From assembly GCF_024170005.1 (NCBI RefSeq), contig NZ_JALJXJ010000006.1, forward strand, positions 62,001 through 126,000: 64,000 nucleotides of DNA, given 5' to 3'. This DNA comes from Azospirillum lipoferum. GTDB lineage: Bacteria > Pseudomonadota > Alphaproteobacteria > Azospirillales > Azospirillaceae. The stretch's first letter is position 1, and each line of letters opens with the position of its first letter. Shown one piece after another: positions 7,114 to 13,776 of this stretch. The position numbers were made by a program, and so were the translations under genes. Under the pieces are notes generated by a model that was not told the origin of the DNA, made no database searches, and saw only the letters and a program-made list of their open reading frames with translations.

Positions 7114-8906
7114 AGCCGACACCGGTGGTGTTCGAGGGTTGTTTCGGATGGTTGCACCCGGCGGAGGGACGGCGCGGGGTGGTCCTCTGCGGTCCCTACG
7201 GCTATGAGGAGCTATGCGCCCACCGGGCCTGGAAGAGCTTCGCCGAGAGTCTGGCGGGGGCCGGGCTGCCGACGTTGCGGTTCGATTATCCCGGATCGGG
7301 CGATTCGGCCGGCGACGACGGCGAGCCGGACCGGGTTCGCGCCTGGCTCGACGGCATCAAGGCGGCGGTCCGCCGCCTGCGCGAGGACACCGGCGTCACC
7401 GACGTGACCCTGGTCGGCTTCCGCATGGGCGCGCTGCTCGCCACCGCCGCCGCGCTGGAGATGGCGGCGGACGGGCAGGGCATCGACAGGCTGGTCCTGC
7501 TGGCGCCGATCACCTCGGGCCGCAAGGCGGTCCGCGAACTCCAGACGCTGTCGTCCATCGTGCTGCGCCCGGTCTGCAACCCGGAACCGCCGGAGCGCGC
7601 CTCCTGGCTGAACGTCATCGGCATGCCGCTGACGCCGGAAACCGCGCTGACGCTCGGCGGCCTCAACCCCTGCGACGCGCCGGCCCTGCCGGCCCCGCGC
7701 ATCCTGATCGCCGACCGGCCGGAAGGGAAGACGCCGGTGAAGCTGGCCGCCCGCTGGCGCACGTTGGGCGCGGTGGCCGAACCGATGGGCGTCAGCGGCA
7801 TAATGGAGCTGACCCAGCAGCCGCAGCGCGCCCAGGCCGCCGCGGCGTTCGAGCCGGTGCTGCGCTGGATCGTCGCCGCCGCGCCGGTCGTCACCGGCGC
7901 CACCCCGCCGCCGGACCGGCCCGCCGGGCTGATGATGCCGACCGCGGTCGAACGTCCGATCTTCTTCGGCACCGCACCGGAGCTGTTCGGCATCTATTGC
8001 ACGCCCGTCCTGGCCGATCCGGCCGGCAACCGGCCCGCCATCCTGTTCCTGAACAGCGGCGCCACCCACCATGTCGGCTCCGGCCGCGCCACGGTGGTGC
8101 AGGCGCGGCGGCTGGCGGCGCGCGGCTACACTTCGCTGCGCATCGATGCCGCCGGCATCGGCGACAGCCCCGACCGTCCGGGCTTCCCCGACAATCTGCT
8201 CTACAACAAGGAGGTGATGGACGACGTCCGCGCAGCACTCGGCTGGCTGGAGGAGCAGGGGCACGAGCGCGTCGTCGTCATCGGCCTGTGCGCCGGCGGA
8301 ACGCCTGCCCTGCATGCCGGCCTGGGTGACGACCGCGTCGTCGGCCAGATCGTGCTGAACCCCGGCCGGTTCGAGATGGGCGGCGGCATCGCCGTGTCGG
8401 AACTGATGCGGACGGTCGCCTTCCGCTCCACCAGGGAATATCTGATGGAGGCGCTGAAGCCGTCCCGGCTGCGCGCCAGCTTCCGCAAGCCCGCCCGCCT
8501 GACCGGGCTGACCAAACGGCTGGCCGGCCGTTTCGTCCGCAAGCTGCTTCTCCGCACCGGCCTGACCCGCCACGCGCTGCGCATGTTCCGCCGCCTGTCG
8601 GCGGAAGGCCGGCGGGTGCTGGTGGTCTACAGCAGCGGCGACATGACGCTGGCCGAGTTCTACCTGCATCTGGGCGAGGGCGGCCGCGCCCTGGACGGCC
8701 TGCCCGGCATCGAGGTGGCCTATCTCGACCGCTCCGACCACAGCCTGACGGTGTGGGAGGCGCGCGACCGGCTGGACCGGATGATCGACCGCCATCTGGC
8801 CAATCTGGACAGCGCGGCGCAGGCCGACCCCGCCGGCTCGGAACTGCCCGGCTGGAACCTTGGTTTGCCATCGGGGGGGCTGCCGTCCGGTGAACGGGTG
8901 GGGTAG
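7110..8906 (+). CDS. Double alpha/beta hydrolase with atypical nucleophile positions
   Basis: A 598-residue protein made of two alpha/beta-hydrolase domains in tandem. In domain 1 (about 1-260) the nucleophile elbow reads GFRMG (103-107), with Arg105 where Ser is expected, as in some exosortase-A-associated hydrolases. In domain 2 (about 285-580) the elbow reads GLCAGG (392-397) with Cys394, resembling dienelactone hydrolase. A candidate catalytic His lies in DRSDHSLT near the C-terminus. There is no signal peptide. It is the last coupled gene of the operon, its ATG overlapping the preceding stop. A thioesterase-like or acyl-transfer step releasing product from the carrier protein is plausible but is inference. 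Confidence 0.8.
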   Translation: MKPTPVVFEGCFGWLHPAEGRRGVVLCGPYGYEELCAHRAWKSFAESLAGAGLPTLRFDYPGSGDSAGDDGEPDRVRAWLDGIKAAVRRLREDTGVTDVTLVGFRMGALLATAAALEMAADGQGIDRLVLLAPITSGRKAVRELQTLSSIVLRPVCNPEPPERASWLNVIGMPLTPETALTLGGLNPCDAPALPAPRILIADRPEGKTPVKLAARWRTLGAVAEPMGVSGIMELTQQPQRAQAAAAFEPVLRWIVAAAPVVTGATPPPDRPAGLMMPTAVERPIFFGTAPELFGIYCTPVLADPAGNRPAILFLNSGATHHVGSGRATVVQARRLAARGYTSLRIDAAGIGDSPDRPGFPDNLLYNKEVMDDVRAALGWLEEQGHERVVVIGLCAGGTPALHAGLGDDRVVGQIVLNPGRFEMGGGIAVSELMRTVAFRSTREYLMEALKPSRLRASFRKPARLTGLTKRLAGRFVRKLLLRTGLTRHALRMFRRLSAEGRRVLVVYSSGDMTLAEFYLHLGEGGRALDGLPGIEVAYLDRSDHSLTVWEARDRLDRMIDRHLANLDSAAQADPAGSELPGWNLGLPSGGLPSGERVG

Positions 8907-9003
8907 GGAGCACATCCGGGAAGGGCACGGGAGGCGTATTGACACGAGCCCCGGTTGAGGCGGAACGTCGGTCGAATTGCCATGTCCTGCGGAGACCGTT
9001 CCG

Positions 9004-9531
9004 ATGCACCGGATTGAGCTTTCGGAGGTTCCGGCCGGCTGCGCGTTGTATCCGCGTCTCCCGACGGCGGACTTCCACGATTGCTACCGCTTTCCGGTGC
9101 CCGATCCGGGGCTGTCCGCCCTGGAACTCCTCATCGACGTGCTGGCCGCCAGCCCGGCCTGGATCGAGGGGATGATGTGGCTGCGGAACAAGGCCGTCCG
9201 GCTGATCGGCCTGAAGGATCTGGGGGCGCTCGGCGCCGTCGATCCGGCGAAGCCAATTGGTTCCTACCGGCCCGGCGACAGGATCGGCATCTTCACGCTG
9301 GTCGAGAGCCGCGAGGACGAGGCGGTCGTGTGCGACCGCGACCGGCATCTCGACGTCTGGCTGTCGGTGCGCAAGCTGCCGTCCGACGGGAACGGTCACT
9401 GGGCGGCGGTCACCACGGTGGTCAGGACGAAGAACCGGCTCGGCAGGACCTACATGCTGGTGGTCAAGCCGATGCACAGGATGATCGTCCCGGCCTCGCT
9501 TCGGAGCTATCTCGCCCGCAAGGCCGGGTGA
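9004..9531 (+). CDS. DUF2867 family protein
   Basis: A 175-residue protein that looks like the DUF2867 family: DFHDCYRFPVPDP near the N-terminus, then LEAL-type helices and a beta-rich second half (GIFTLVESREDEAVV, HLDVWLSV, VVRTKNRLGRTYMLVVKPMHRMI). DUF2867 has no assigned function that I know of. Its fold suggests a SRPBCC-like small-molecule pocket. ATG 9004 was chosen over an upstream TTG at 8977. The 97-base gap from the operon at 1114-8906 makes co-transcription possible but not certain. It converges with the M20 gene at 9543, with only 11 bases between stops. Confidence 0.7.
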   Translation: MHRIELSEVPAGCALYPRLPTADFHDCYRFPVPDPGLSALELLIDVLAASPAWIEGMMWLRNKAVRLIGLKDLGALGAVDPAKPIGSYRPGDRIGIFTLVESREDEAVVCDRDRHLDVWLSVRKLPSDGNGHWAAVTTVVRTKNRLGRTYMLVVKPMHRMIVPASLRSYLARKAG

Positions 9532-9542
9532 TCACACCCCAA

Positions 9543-10781
9543 TCAGGCCAGCAGTTCCGCCAGCGACCGCGCCACCACCTGGGTCGCCCGCCGCAGATCC
9601 TCCAGCACCAGCTTCTCGTCGGCGCGGTGGCCGTTGGCCTCCAGCAGGTCGCGCGGGCCGGCGCCGTAGAGGATGGTGGGGATGCCGGCTTCCGAATAAT
9701 GGCGGGCGTCGGTGTAGAGCGGGATGCCGTTCTGGCCGACCGGCACGCCCAGCACCTCCTGCGCCTGGGCGGCGAACAGGGCCGCCAGCCGTGGCGCATC
9801 GCCGACGGAGCGGAAGGGGCGGGCCAGCAGGATGCGGCGGATGGTGACGCGGATGCCGTCACGGCCTGCGGCTGCCCCTTCGATCAGGCTGCGCAGTTCG
9901 CCCTCGACCTCCGCCGGGTTCTCTTCCGGGATCATGCGGCGGTCGAGGCGGAAGGTGACGCGGTCGGGCACCACGTTGGTGTTGATGCCGCCCTGGATCA
10001 GCCCGACCGTCAGCGACGGGTGGGTGATGCCGGTGACGCCCGACCGGCGCGTCGCCAGTTCCGGCCGGTGGGCGTAGAGCGCGGTCAGGATGCCGGTCGC
10101 CGCCTCCAGCGCGTCATGGCCGGTGTCGGGGCGGGCGGCATGGGCGGACTTGCCGTCGACCTGCACCTCCAGATGCAGGCAGCCATTGTGCCCGGTCACC
10201 ACCGAATAGGCGAAGCTGGCCGACACCGCGTAATCCGGCCTGGAAATGCCCTGGTCGAGCAGCCATTTCGGCCCGATCTCGCCGCCGGCCTCCTCGTCAT
10301 AGGTCAGATGCAGCTCGACCGTGCCCTTCAGCGCGGCCTGCGAGGCCATCAGCGCCCGCAGCGCGAAGGCGTAGGTGGCGAAGTCCGACTTCGACACCGC
10401 CACACCGCGGCCATACATCACGCCGTCGCGGATCTCGGCGCCGTAGGGATCGCTCGACCAGCCCTCGCCGGGCGGCACCACGTCGCCATGGGCGTTCAGC
10501 GCGACCGTAGGGCCATCGCCGAAGCGGTGGCGGATCACCAGATTGGTGGCGCTGATCATGCCGTTCGCCCGCACCAGCTCGGCCGGCACCGGGTGGCGCT
10601 CCACCGTGAAGCCCATCGCCTCCAGCAGCTCGGCGGCACGGACGGCGTGGGGGGCGCAGTCGCCCGGCGGGTTGTCGGACGGCACCTTCACCAGCTCCGC
10701 CAGGAAACGGACCTCCTCGTCGAAGCGGGCGTTCACCGCCTCATCCAAGGTGGCGGCGAGGGAGGGGGACAGGTCGGTCAT
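9543..10781 (-). CDS. M20 family metallopeptidase/deacylase (ArgE/DapE-like)
   Basis: A 412-residue zinc amidohydrolase of the ArgE/DapE group. The first metal motif is NAHGD (His98, Asp100) and the general base/ligand pair is in YDEEAGG (Glu163, Glu164). The usual GRGxxDxKG motif reads GRGVAVSKSD, so the expected bridging Asp is Val, with an Asp four residues later that may substitute. It lies 13 bases after the allantoate-type hydrolase gene on the same strand and is probably co-transcribed with it. The substrate is unknown; an N-acylated or carbamoylated amino acid is likely given the neighbour. Confidence 0.85.
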   Translation of the reverse strand: MTDLSPSLAATLDEAVNARFDEEVRFLAELVKVPSDNPPGDCAPHAVRAAELLEAMGFTVERHPVPAELVRANGMISATNLVIRHRFGDGPTVALNAHGDVVPPGEGWSSDPYGAEIRDGVMYGRGVAVSKSDFATYAFALRALMASQAALKGTVELHLTYDEEAGGEIGPKWLLDQGISRPDYAVSASFAYSVVTGHNGCLHLEVQVDGKSAHAARPDTGHDALEAATGILTALYAHRPELATRRSGVTGITHPSLTVGLIQGGINTNVVPDRVTFRLDRRMIPEENPAEVEGELRSLIEGAAAGRDGIRVTIRRILLARPFRSVGDAPRLAALFAAQAQEVLGVPVGQNGIPLYTDARHYSEAGIPTILYGAGPRDLLEANGHRADEKLVLEDLRRATQVVARSLAELLA

Positions 10782-10794
10782 GGCAGGCGGTCCG

Positions 10795-12042
10795 TCACGG
10801 GATGGAGGTTGCGGGCTGGAAATTCTCGACGAAGCGGGCGAGCACGCGGGCTCCCGCCTCGGCGTCGGCGGCGGTGATGCGTTCGGCCGGGTTGTGCGAG
10901 ATGCCGCGTTCGCAGCGCACGAACAGCATGGCGATGTCGGTCAGCGCCGCCACCGCCATGGCGTCATGGCCGGCGCCGCTCGGCAGCTCCGGGGCGTCCA
11001 GCCCTTCGGCGGATGCGGCGGCGGCGAACTGCGCCATCAGTGCCGGGTGGCAGGCGACGGCCGGGCTTTCATGCAGGGTCTCGAAACCGATGGCGACGCC
11101 GCGGGCGTCGGCGATCGCCTCCAGCCGGGCGCGGACGGCGCCGACCCGCTCCAGCCGCAGGGGATCGCGGTCGGCGCGCAGGTCGATGGTGAAGCGGACC
11201 TTGCCGGGGATGACGTTGGTGGCGCCGGGCGACGCCTCGATCCGGCCGACGGTGCCGACCAGCCGCTCCTGTCCGGAGCAGAGCTGCTCCACCGCCAGGA
11301 TCATTTCGGCCGACGCCGCCAGCGCGTCGCGGCGCAGGGTCATCGGCACGGTGCCGGCATGGCCGGCCATCCCCTCCACCGTCACCGCCAGCCGGGTGGC
11401 GCCGGCGATGGCGGTGACGATTCCGACGGGGCGGCCCAGCGCCTCCAGCACCGGCCCCTGTTCGATGTGCAGCTCGGCATAGGCCAGGACGTCGTTGGCC
11501 TTGTAGGCGGCGCTGGCCCAGGCGGCGGGGTCGAGCCCGAAGGCCGTCATGGCGTCGGCCAGCCGGGTGCCGGCGGCGTCGCGGGTCTCCAGCACCGCCG
11601 GATCGAAGGTGCCGGCGATGGCCCGGCTGCCGATCAGCGTGGACTGGAACCGCGTGCCCTCCTCGTCGCCGAAGCCGATCACCTCGACGGCGAAGGGCGG
11701 GCGCCGGCCGCGGGCGTTCAGGTCGGCGACCACGGCGATGCCGGTCAGCACCCCCAGCATGCCGTCATAGCGCCCGGCATCGCGCACGGTGTCGAGGTGC
11801 GAGCCGATCAGCAGGGCCGGCAGCCCCGGCCGCTCGCCCTCGTAACGGCCGATGATGTTGCCGACCGCATCCTCGCGCACGCCCATCCCCGCCTCGCGCA
11901 TCCAGCCGGCGACGAGGTCGTTGGCGCGGCGGTGTTCCGGCGTCAGGTAGAGGCGCGACAGCCGCCCCTCCTCCGCGCTGATCGCCGCCAGGGCGTCGAT
12001 GCGGGCGAGAAGGGCCGGTCCGGACAGCAGAGAATCGGGCAT
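10795..12042 (-). CDS. Allantoate amidohydrolase / N-carbamoyl-L-amino acid hydrolase
   Basis: A 415-residue M20-type zinc hydrolase of the AllC/HyuC group. Metal-site motifs are GSHLDTV with GRYDG, GDEEGTRF, AELHIEQGP and the C-terminal His in ISHNPAER. The central dimerisation domain has VEGMAGHAGTVPM. The family hydrolyses allantoate, ureidoglycine or N-carbamoyl amino acids, releasing ammonia and CO2 for use as nitrogen source. Adenine deaminase and adenine phosphoribosyltransferase are elsewhere in the window, but no other allantoin gene adjoins it, so the exact substrate is open. It is first of a two-gene minus-strand unit with the M20 gene at 9543. Confidence 0.85.
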   Translation of the reverse strand: MPDSLLSGPALLARIDALAAISAEEGRLSRLYLTPEHRRANDLVAGWMREAGMGVREDAVGNIIGRYEGERPGLPALLIGSHLDTVRDAGRYDGMLGVLTGIAVVADLNARGRRPPFAVEVIGFGDEEGTRFQSTLIGSRAIAGTFDPAVLETRDAAGTRLADAMTAFGLDPAAWASAAYKANDVLAYAELHIEQGPVLEALGRPVGIVTAIAGATRLAVTVEGMAGHAGTVPMTLRRDALAASAEMILAVEQLCSGQERLVGTVGRIEASPGATNVIPGKVRFTIDLRADRDPLRLERVGAVRARLEAIADARGVAIGFETLHESPAVACHPALMAQFAAAASAEGLDAPELPSGAGHDAMAVAALTDIAMLFVRCERGISHNPAERITAADAEAGARVLARFVENFQPATSIP

Positions 12043-12229
12043 CGGCGGTTCCGAAATGCACTGAGGAGACAGGACGATGGCACCGGTTATACGCCGAAGC
12101 CACGCCTTGGCCCTAGCCCCCGGCCGGCGAAGACAGTTTCAAAGAATCGCGGAAAGGCACCCGGGCGGGGTTTTCAGGGTGTGCCGCAGCGCAAAAAGAC
12201 AGCGAAAAATTCGTTGGAGGTGCCGAATA

Positions 12230-12334
12230 ATGCCTACCACCCTCTGGAATCCTTCGGCAGACTTCGTAGATGAAGGTGAACAAAATCACCGGATCAAGGC
12301 GCATATTTGCTGCGAGTGCGAAAGAAACAGCTGA
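12230..12334 (+). CDS. Possible 34-residue small protein with CCxC motif
   Basis: A short frame beginning MPTTLWNPSADFVDEGEQ and ending HICCECERNS. A strong Shine-Dalgarno (ttggaggt) sits eight bases before its ATG. It ends 14 bases before the next ATG at 12349, which has its own ggggaggt, so the two would form a compact unit. Three cysteines in CCEC could bind a metal. The upstream 187 bases (12043-12229) contain no other gene I can support. It could equally be a chance frame in the leader of the next gene. Confidence 0.4.
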   Translation: MPTTLWNPSADFVDEGEQNHRIKAHICCECERNS

Positions 12335-12348
12335 GGGGAGGTGCGTCC

Positions 12349-12648
12349 ATGACGTCGTTCGATCCCGACATGCCTTTCGAAAACGCAACACCGATTGGCC
12401 GGCCGGGTGCCGGTCTGTGGTTCAACGACCGGACCGAACTGGTCCAGGCCCGCACGCTGGCGGGATGGATCACGCTGCTGGCGGAGGACCGCGAGCTGGA
12501 CGACCATCAGCTGGCCGCCGCCACCGGTCTCGACATCGAGGATGTGCGTGCGGTTCGCGACGGTGCCGTGGCGATGCTGCCGCCCCGGCTGCTGAACCGC
12601 GCGCTGGCCCGGCTGGAGGGCCGGAACGACAAAGGGCGGCTGCAATAG
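12349..12648 (+). CDS. Small helix-turn-helix-like protein
   Basis: A 99-residue protein with a good Shine-Dalgarno (ggggaggt) seven bases before ATG. Residues 45-95 look like a Cro/XRE-type helix-turn-helix: DDHQLAAATGLDIEDVRAV followed by RDGAVAMLPPRLLNRAL. No ligand-binding domain is present. It may be a small DNA-binding regulator or an antitoxin-like protein. The adjacent genes do not reveal a target. A terminator hairpin overlaps its stop codon. Confidence 0.6.
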   Translation: MTSFDPDMPFENATPIGRPGAGLWFNDRTELVQARTLAGWITLLAEDRELDDHQLAAATGLDIEDVRAVRDGAVAMLPPRLLNRALARLEGRNDKGRLQ

Positions 12649-12676
12649 CTGCAAGGCCGCCCTTTCGCATTTTGAA
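12631..12676. terminator. Bidirectional intrinsic terminator
   Basis: Arms aaagggcggc (12631-12640) and gccgcccttt (12656-12665) pair perfectly. Inner tgca/tgca pairing is possible, and cgcatttt follows. The A-rich 5' edge means it can also serve the convergent gene at 12692. It overlaps the stop codon of the gene at 12349. Confidence 0.8.
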
Positions 12677-12691
12677 AGCCGTGGCGTCGCG

Positions 12692-12901
12692 TCAGGCGAC
12701 GGACAGGACATCCACATACATGTTGGCCGGGGCCGACAGGTGGATGCGGTACAGCATGCCGGACTGGTCGACGATGATGTCGGCGACCGGGTTCTTGCTG
12801 GACAGGTCGGTGACCGCGGCGCGGACGTTGCGCGGCAGTTGGTCCAATTCGACGTCGCGGTAGCCGGACTTGTCGGAAAGCTTGATGGTCTTGTTGCCCA
12901 T
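12692..12901 (-). CDS. Small hypothetical protein, 69 residues
   Basis: A small acidic/basic mixed protein (MGNKTIKLSDKSGYRDVEL and onward) with alternating hydrophobic residues in IIVDQSGMLYRIHLS that suggest a beta hairpin. There are no cysteines, no signal peptide and no membrane helix. I do not recognise the family. It is a single gene, convergent with the HTH gene through the shared terminator. A TTAA-N7-TTAA site 74 bases upstream is a candidate CtrA site. Confidence 0.6.
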   Translation of the reverse strand: MGNKTIKLSDKSGYRDVELDQLPRNVRAAVTDLSSKNPVADIIVDQSGMLYRIHLSAPANMYVDVLSVA

Positions 12902-12974
12902 GATGGCAGCTGCTCTGTTCCAGAAGGCTTGAGAGGGGATACTCGTTCAGCCGCGGGACAATGGTCCCCGCCGG

Positions 12975-12989
12975 TTAACCAAGAGTTAA
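12975..12989. promoter_or_regulatory. Candidate CtrA binding site (TTAA-N7-TTAA)
   Basis: The sequence TTAACCAAGAGTTAA at 12975-12989, flanked by gg and cc, fits the alphaproteobacterial CtrA full-site pattern of two TTAA half sites separated by seven bases. It sits 74 bases upstream of the start codon at 12901 and within the 153-base gap behind the BON-domain gene. Both half sites being GTTAAC-like in DNA this GC-rich makes chance less likely, but binding is not shown. Confidence 0.5.
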
Positions 12990-13054
12990 CCGCCTCCCTC
13001 GGGCCTTCCGATCCTCCGCGCAGGGCAGCAGCGCTTCCGGTGCAGGGGCGTCGG

Positions 13055-13594
13055 TCAGCGCCGGTCGCGCCCGCTACCGGTCCCGCCACTGCCGGCCCCT
13101 CTACCACCGGCCATGGCGTCACCGCGCCGCAGGGTGTCGTCCTCCGGCAGCGGCTGCTTGCCCAGCACCATGGAGCTGTTGTCGAGTGCGGCGACCATCG
13201 CGTCCCGTGCCGGGGCGCCGGGGCCGGTCACGCTGCCTTCGCCCTGCGGGGCCGCCGGTTCCACCCGCTCGCCCATCCCGACGCTTGTGGATTGGGTCCG
13301 GCTGGTGACGCGCAGGTCGTTCTGCACATGGCCGACGCCCGGCACGCTTTCGGCGATGTCCTCCGCCCGGCGGCGGGCGGCGCGGTCGGTCACCGTGCCG
13401 GACAGCGTCACCTCGCCGCCCTCCACCCTCACCCCGATGTCGGAGGCGTCGATCTGGTGGTCGTCGGTCAGGCGTTCGTTGATGTCCTCCAGGATGCGCT
13501 CGTCGGAGCGGCGGTAGTTGCGCGGGCCGACGCCGCGATAGCGGGCCTGCGGGCTCATCTTGACGAACTCCTCGCTCCAGGGATGGCGGTGCAT
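13055..13594 (-). CDS. BON-domain protein
   Basis: A 179-residue protein with one BON domain at about residues 28-98: RSDERILEDINERLTDDHQ, then VRVEGGEVTLSGTV and AEDIAESVPGVGHVQNDLRV. BON domains are found in envelope and stress proteins and are thought to bind phospholipid or other surfaces. No signal peptide is visible, so the protein may be cytoplasmic like several short BON proteins of this order. The C-terminal 80 residues are low-complexity, Gly/Pro/Arg rich. It stands alone between two intergenic gaps. Confidence 0.8.
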   Translation of the reverse strand: MHRHPWSEEFVKMSPQARYRGVGPRNYRRSDERILEDINERLTDDHQIDASDIGVRVEGGEVTLSGTVTDRAARRRAEDIAESVPGVGHVQNDLRVTSRTQSTSVGMGERVEPAAPQGEGSVTGPGAPARDAMVAALDNSSMVLGKQPLPEDDTLRRGDAMAGGRGAGSGGTGSGRDRR

Positions 13595-13776
13595 GGCGGC
13601 CTCCGTCTGATGGATTTCGGGATTCTCCGCCCTTCAACAAAAGTCGTGCCGTTCCCGTTCCGACGCGTCCGGAAGGGCAGCCCTGCAAGGCGAAAGGCGG
13701 TAGAGGCCGAACGGTGTCGCAACCTTGGCCGTGCCTGGCTGTTCGGTCCGGAAAGCTTTCGGTCGAGGTACGTGCC

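Noticed and set aside
3451..7122. Long minus-strand open frame opposite DUF1839 and GH2
   Set aside because: Same reason: a GC-driven shadow of two real genes.
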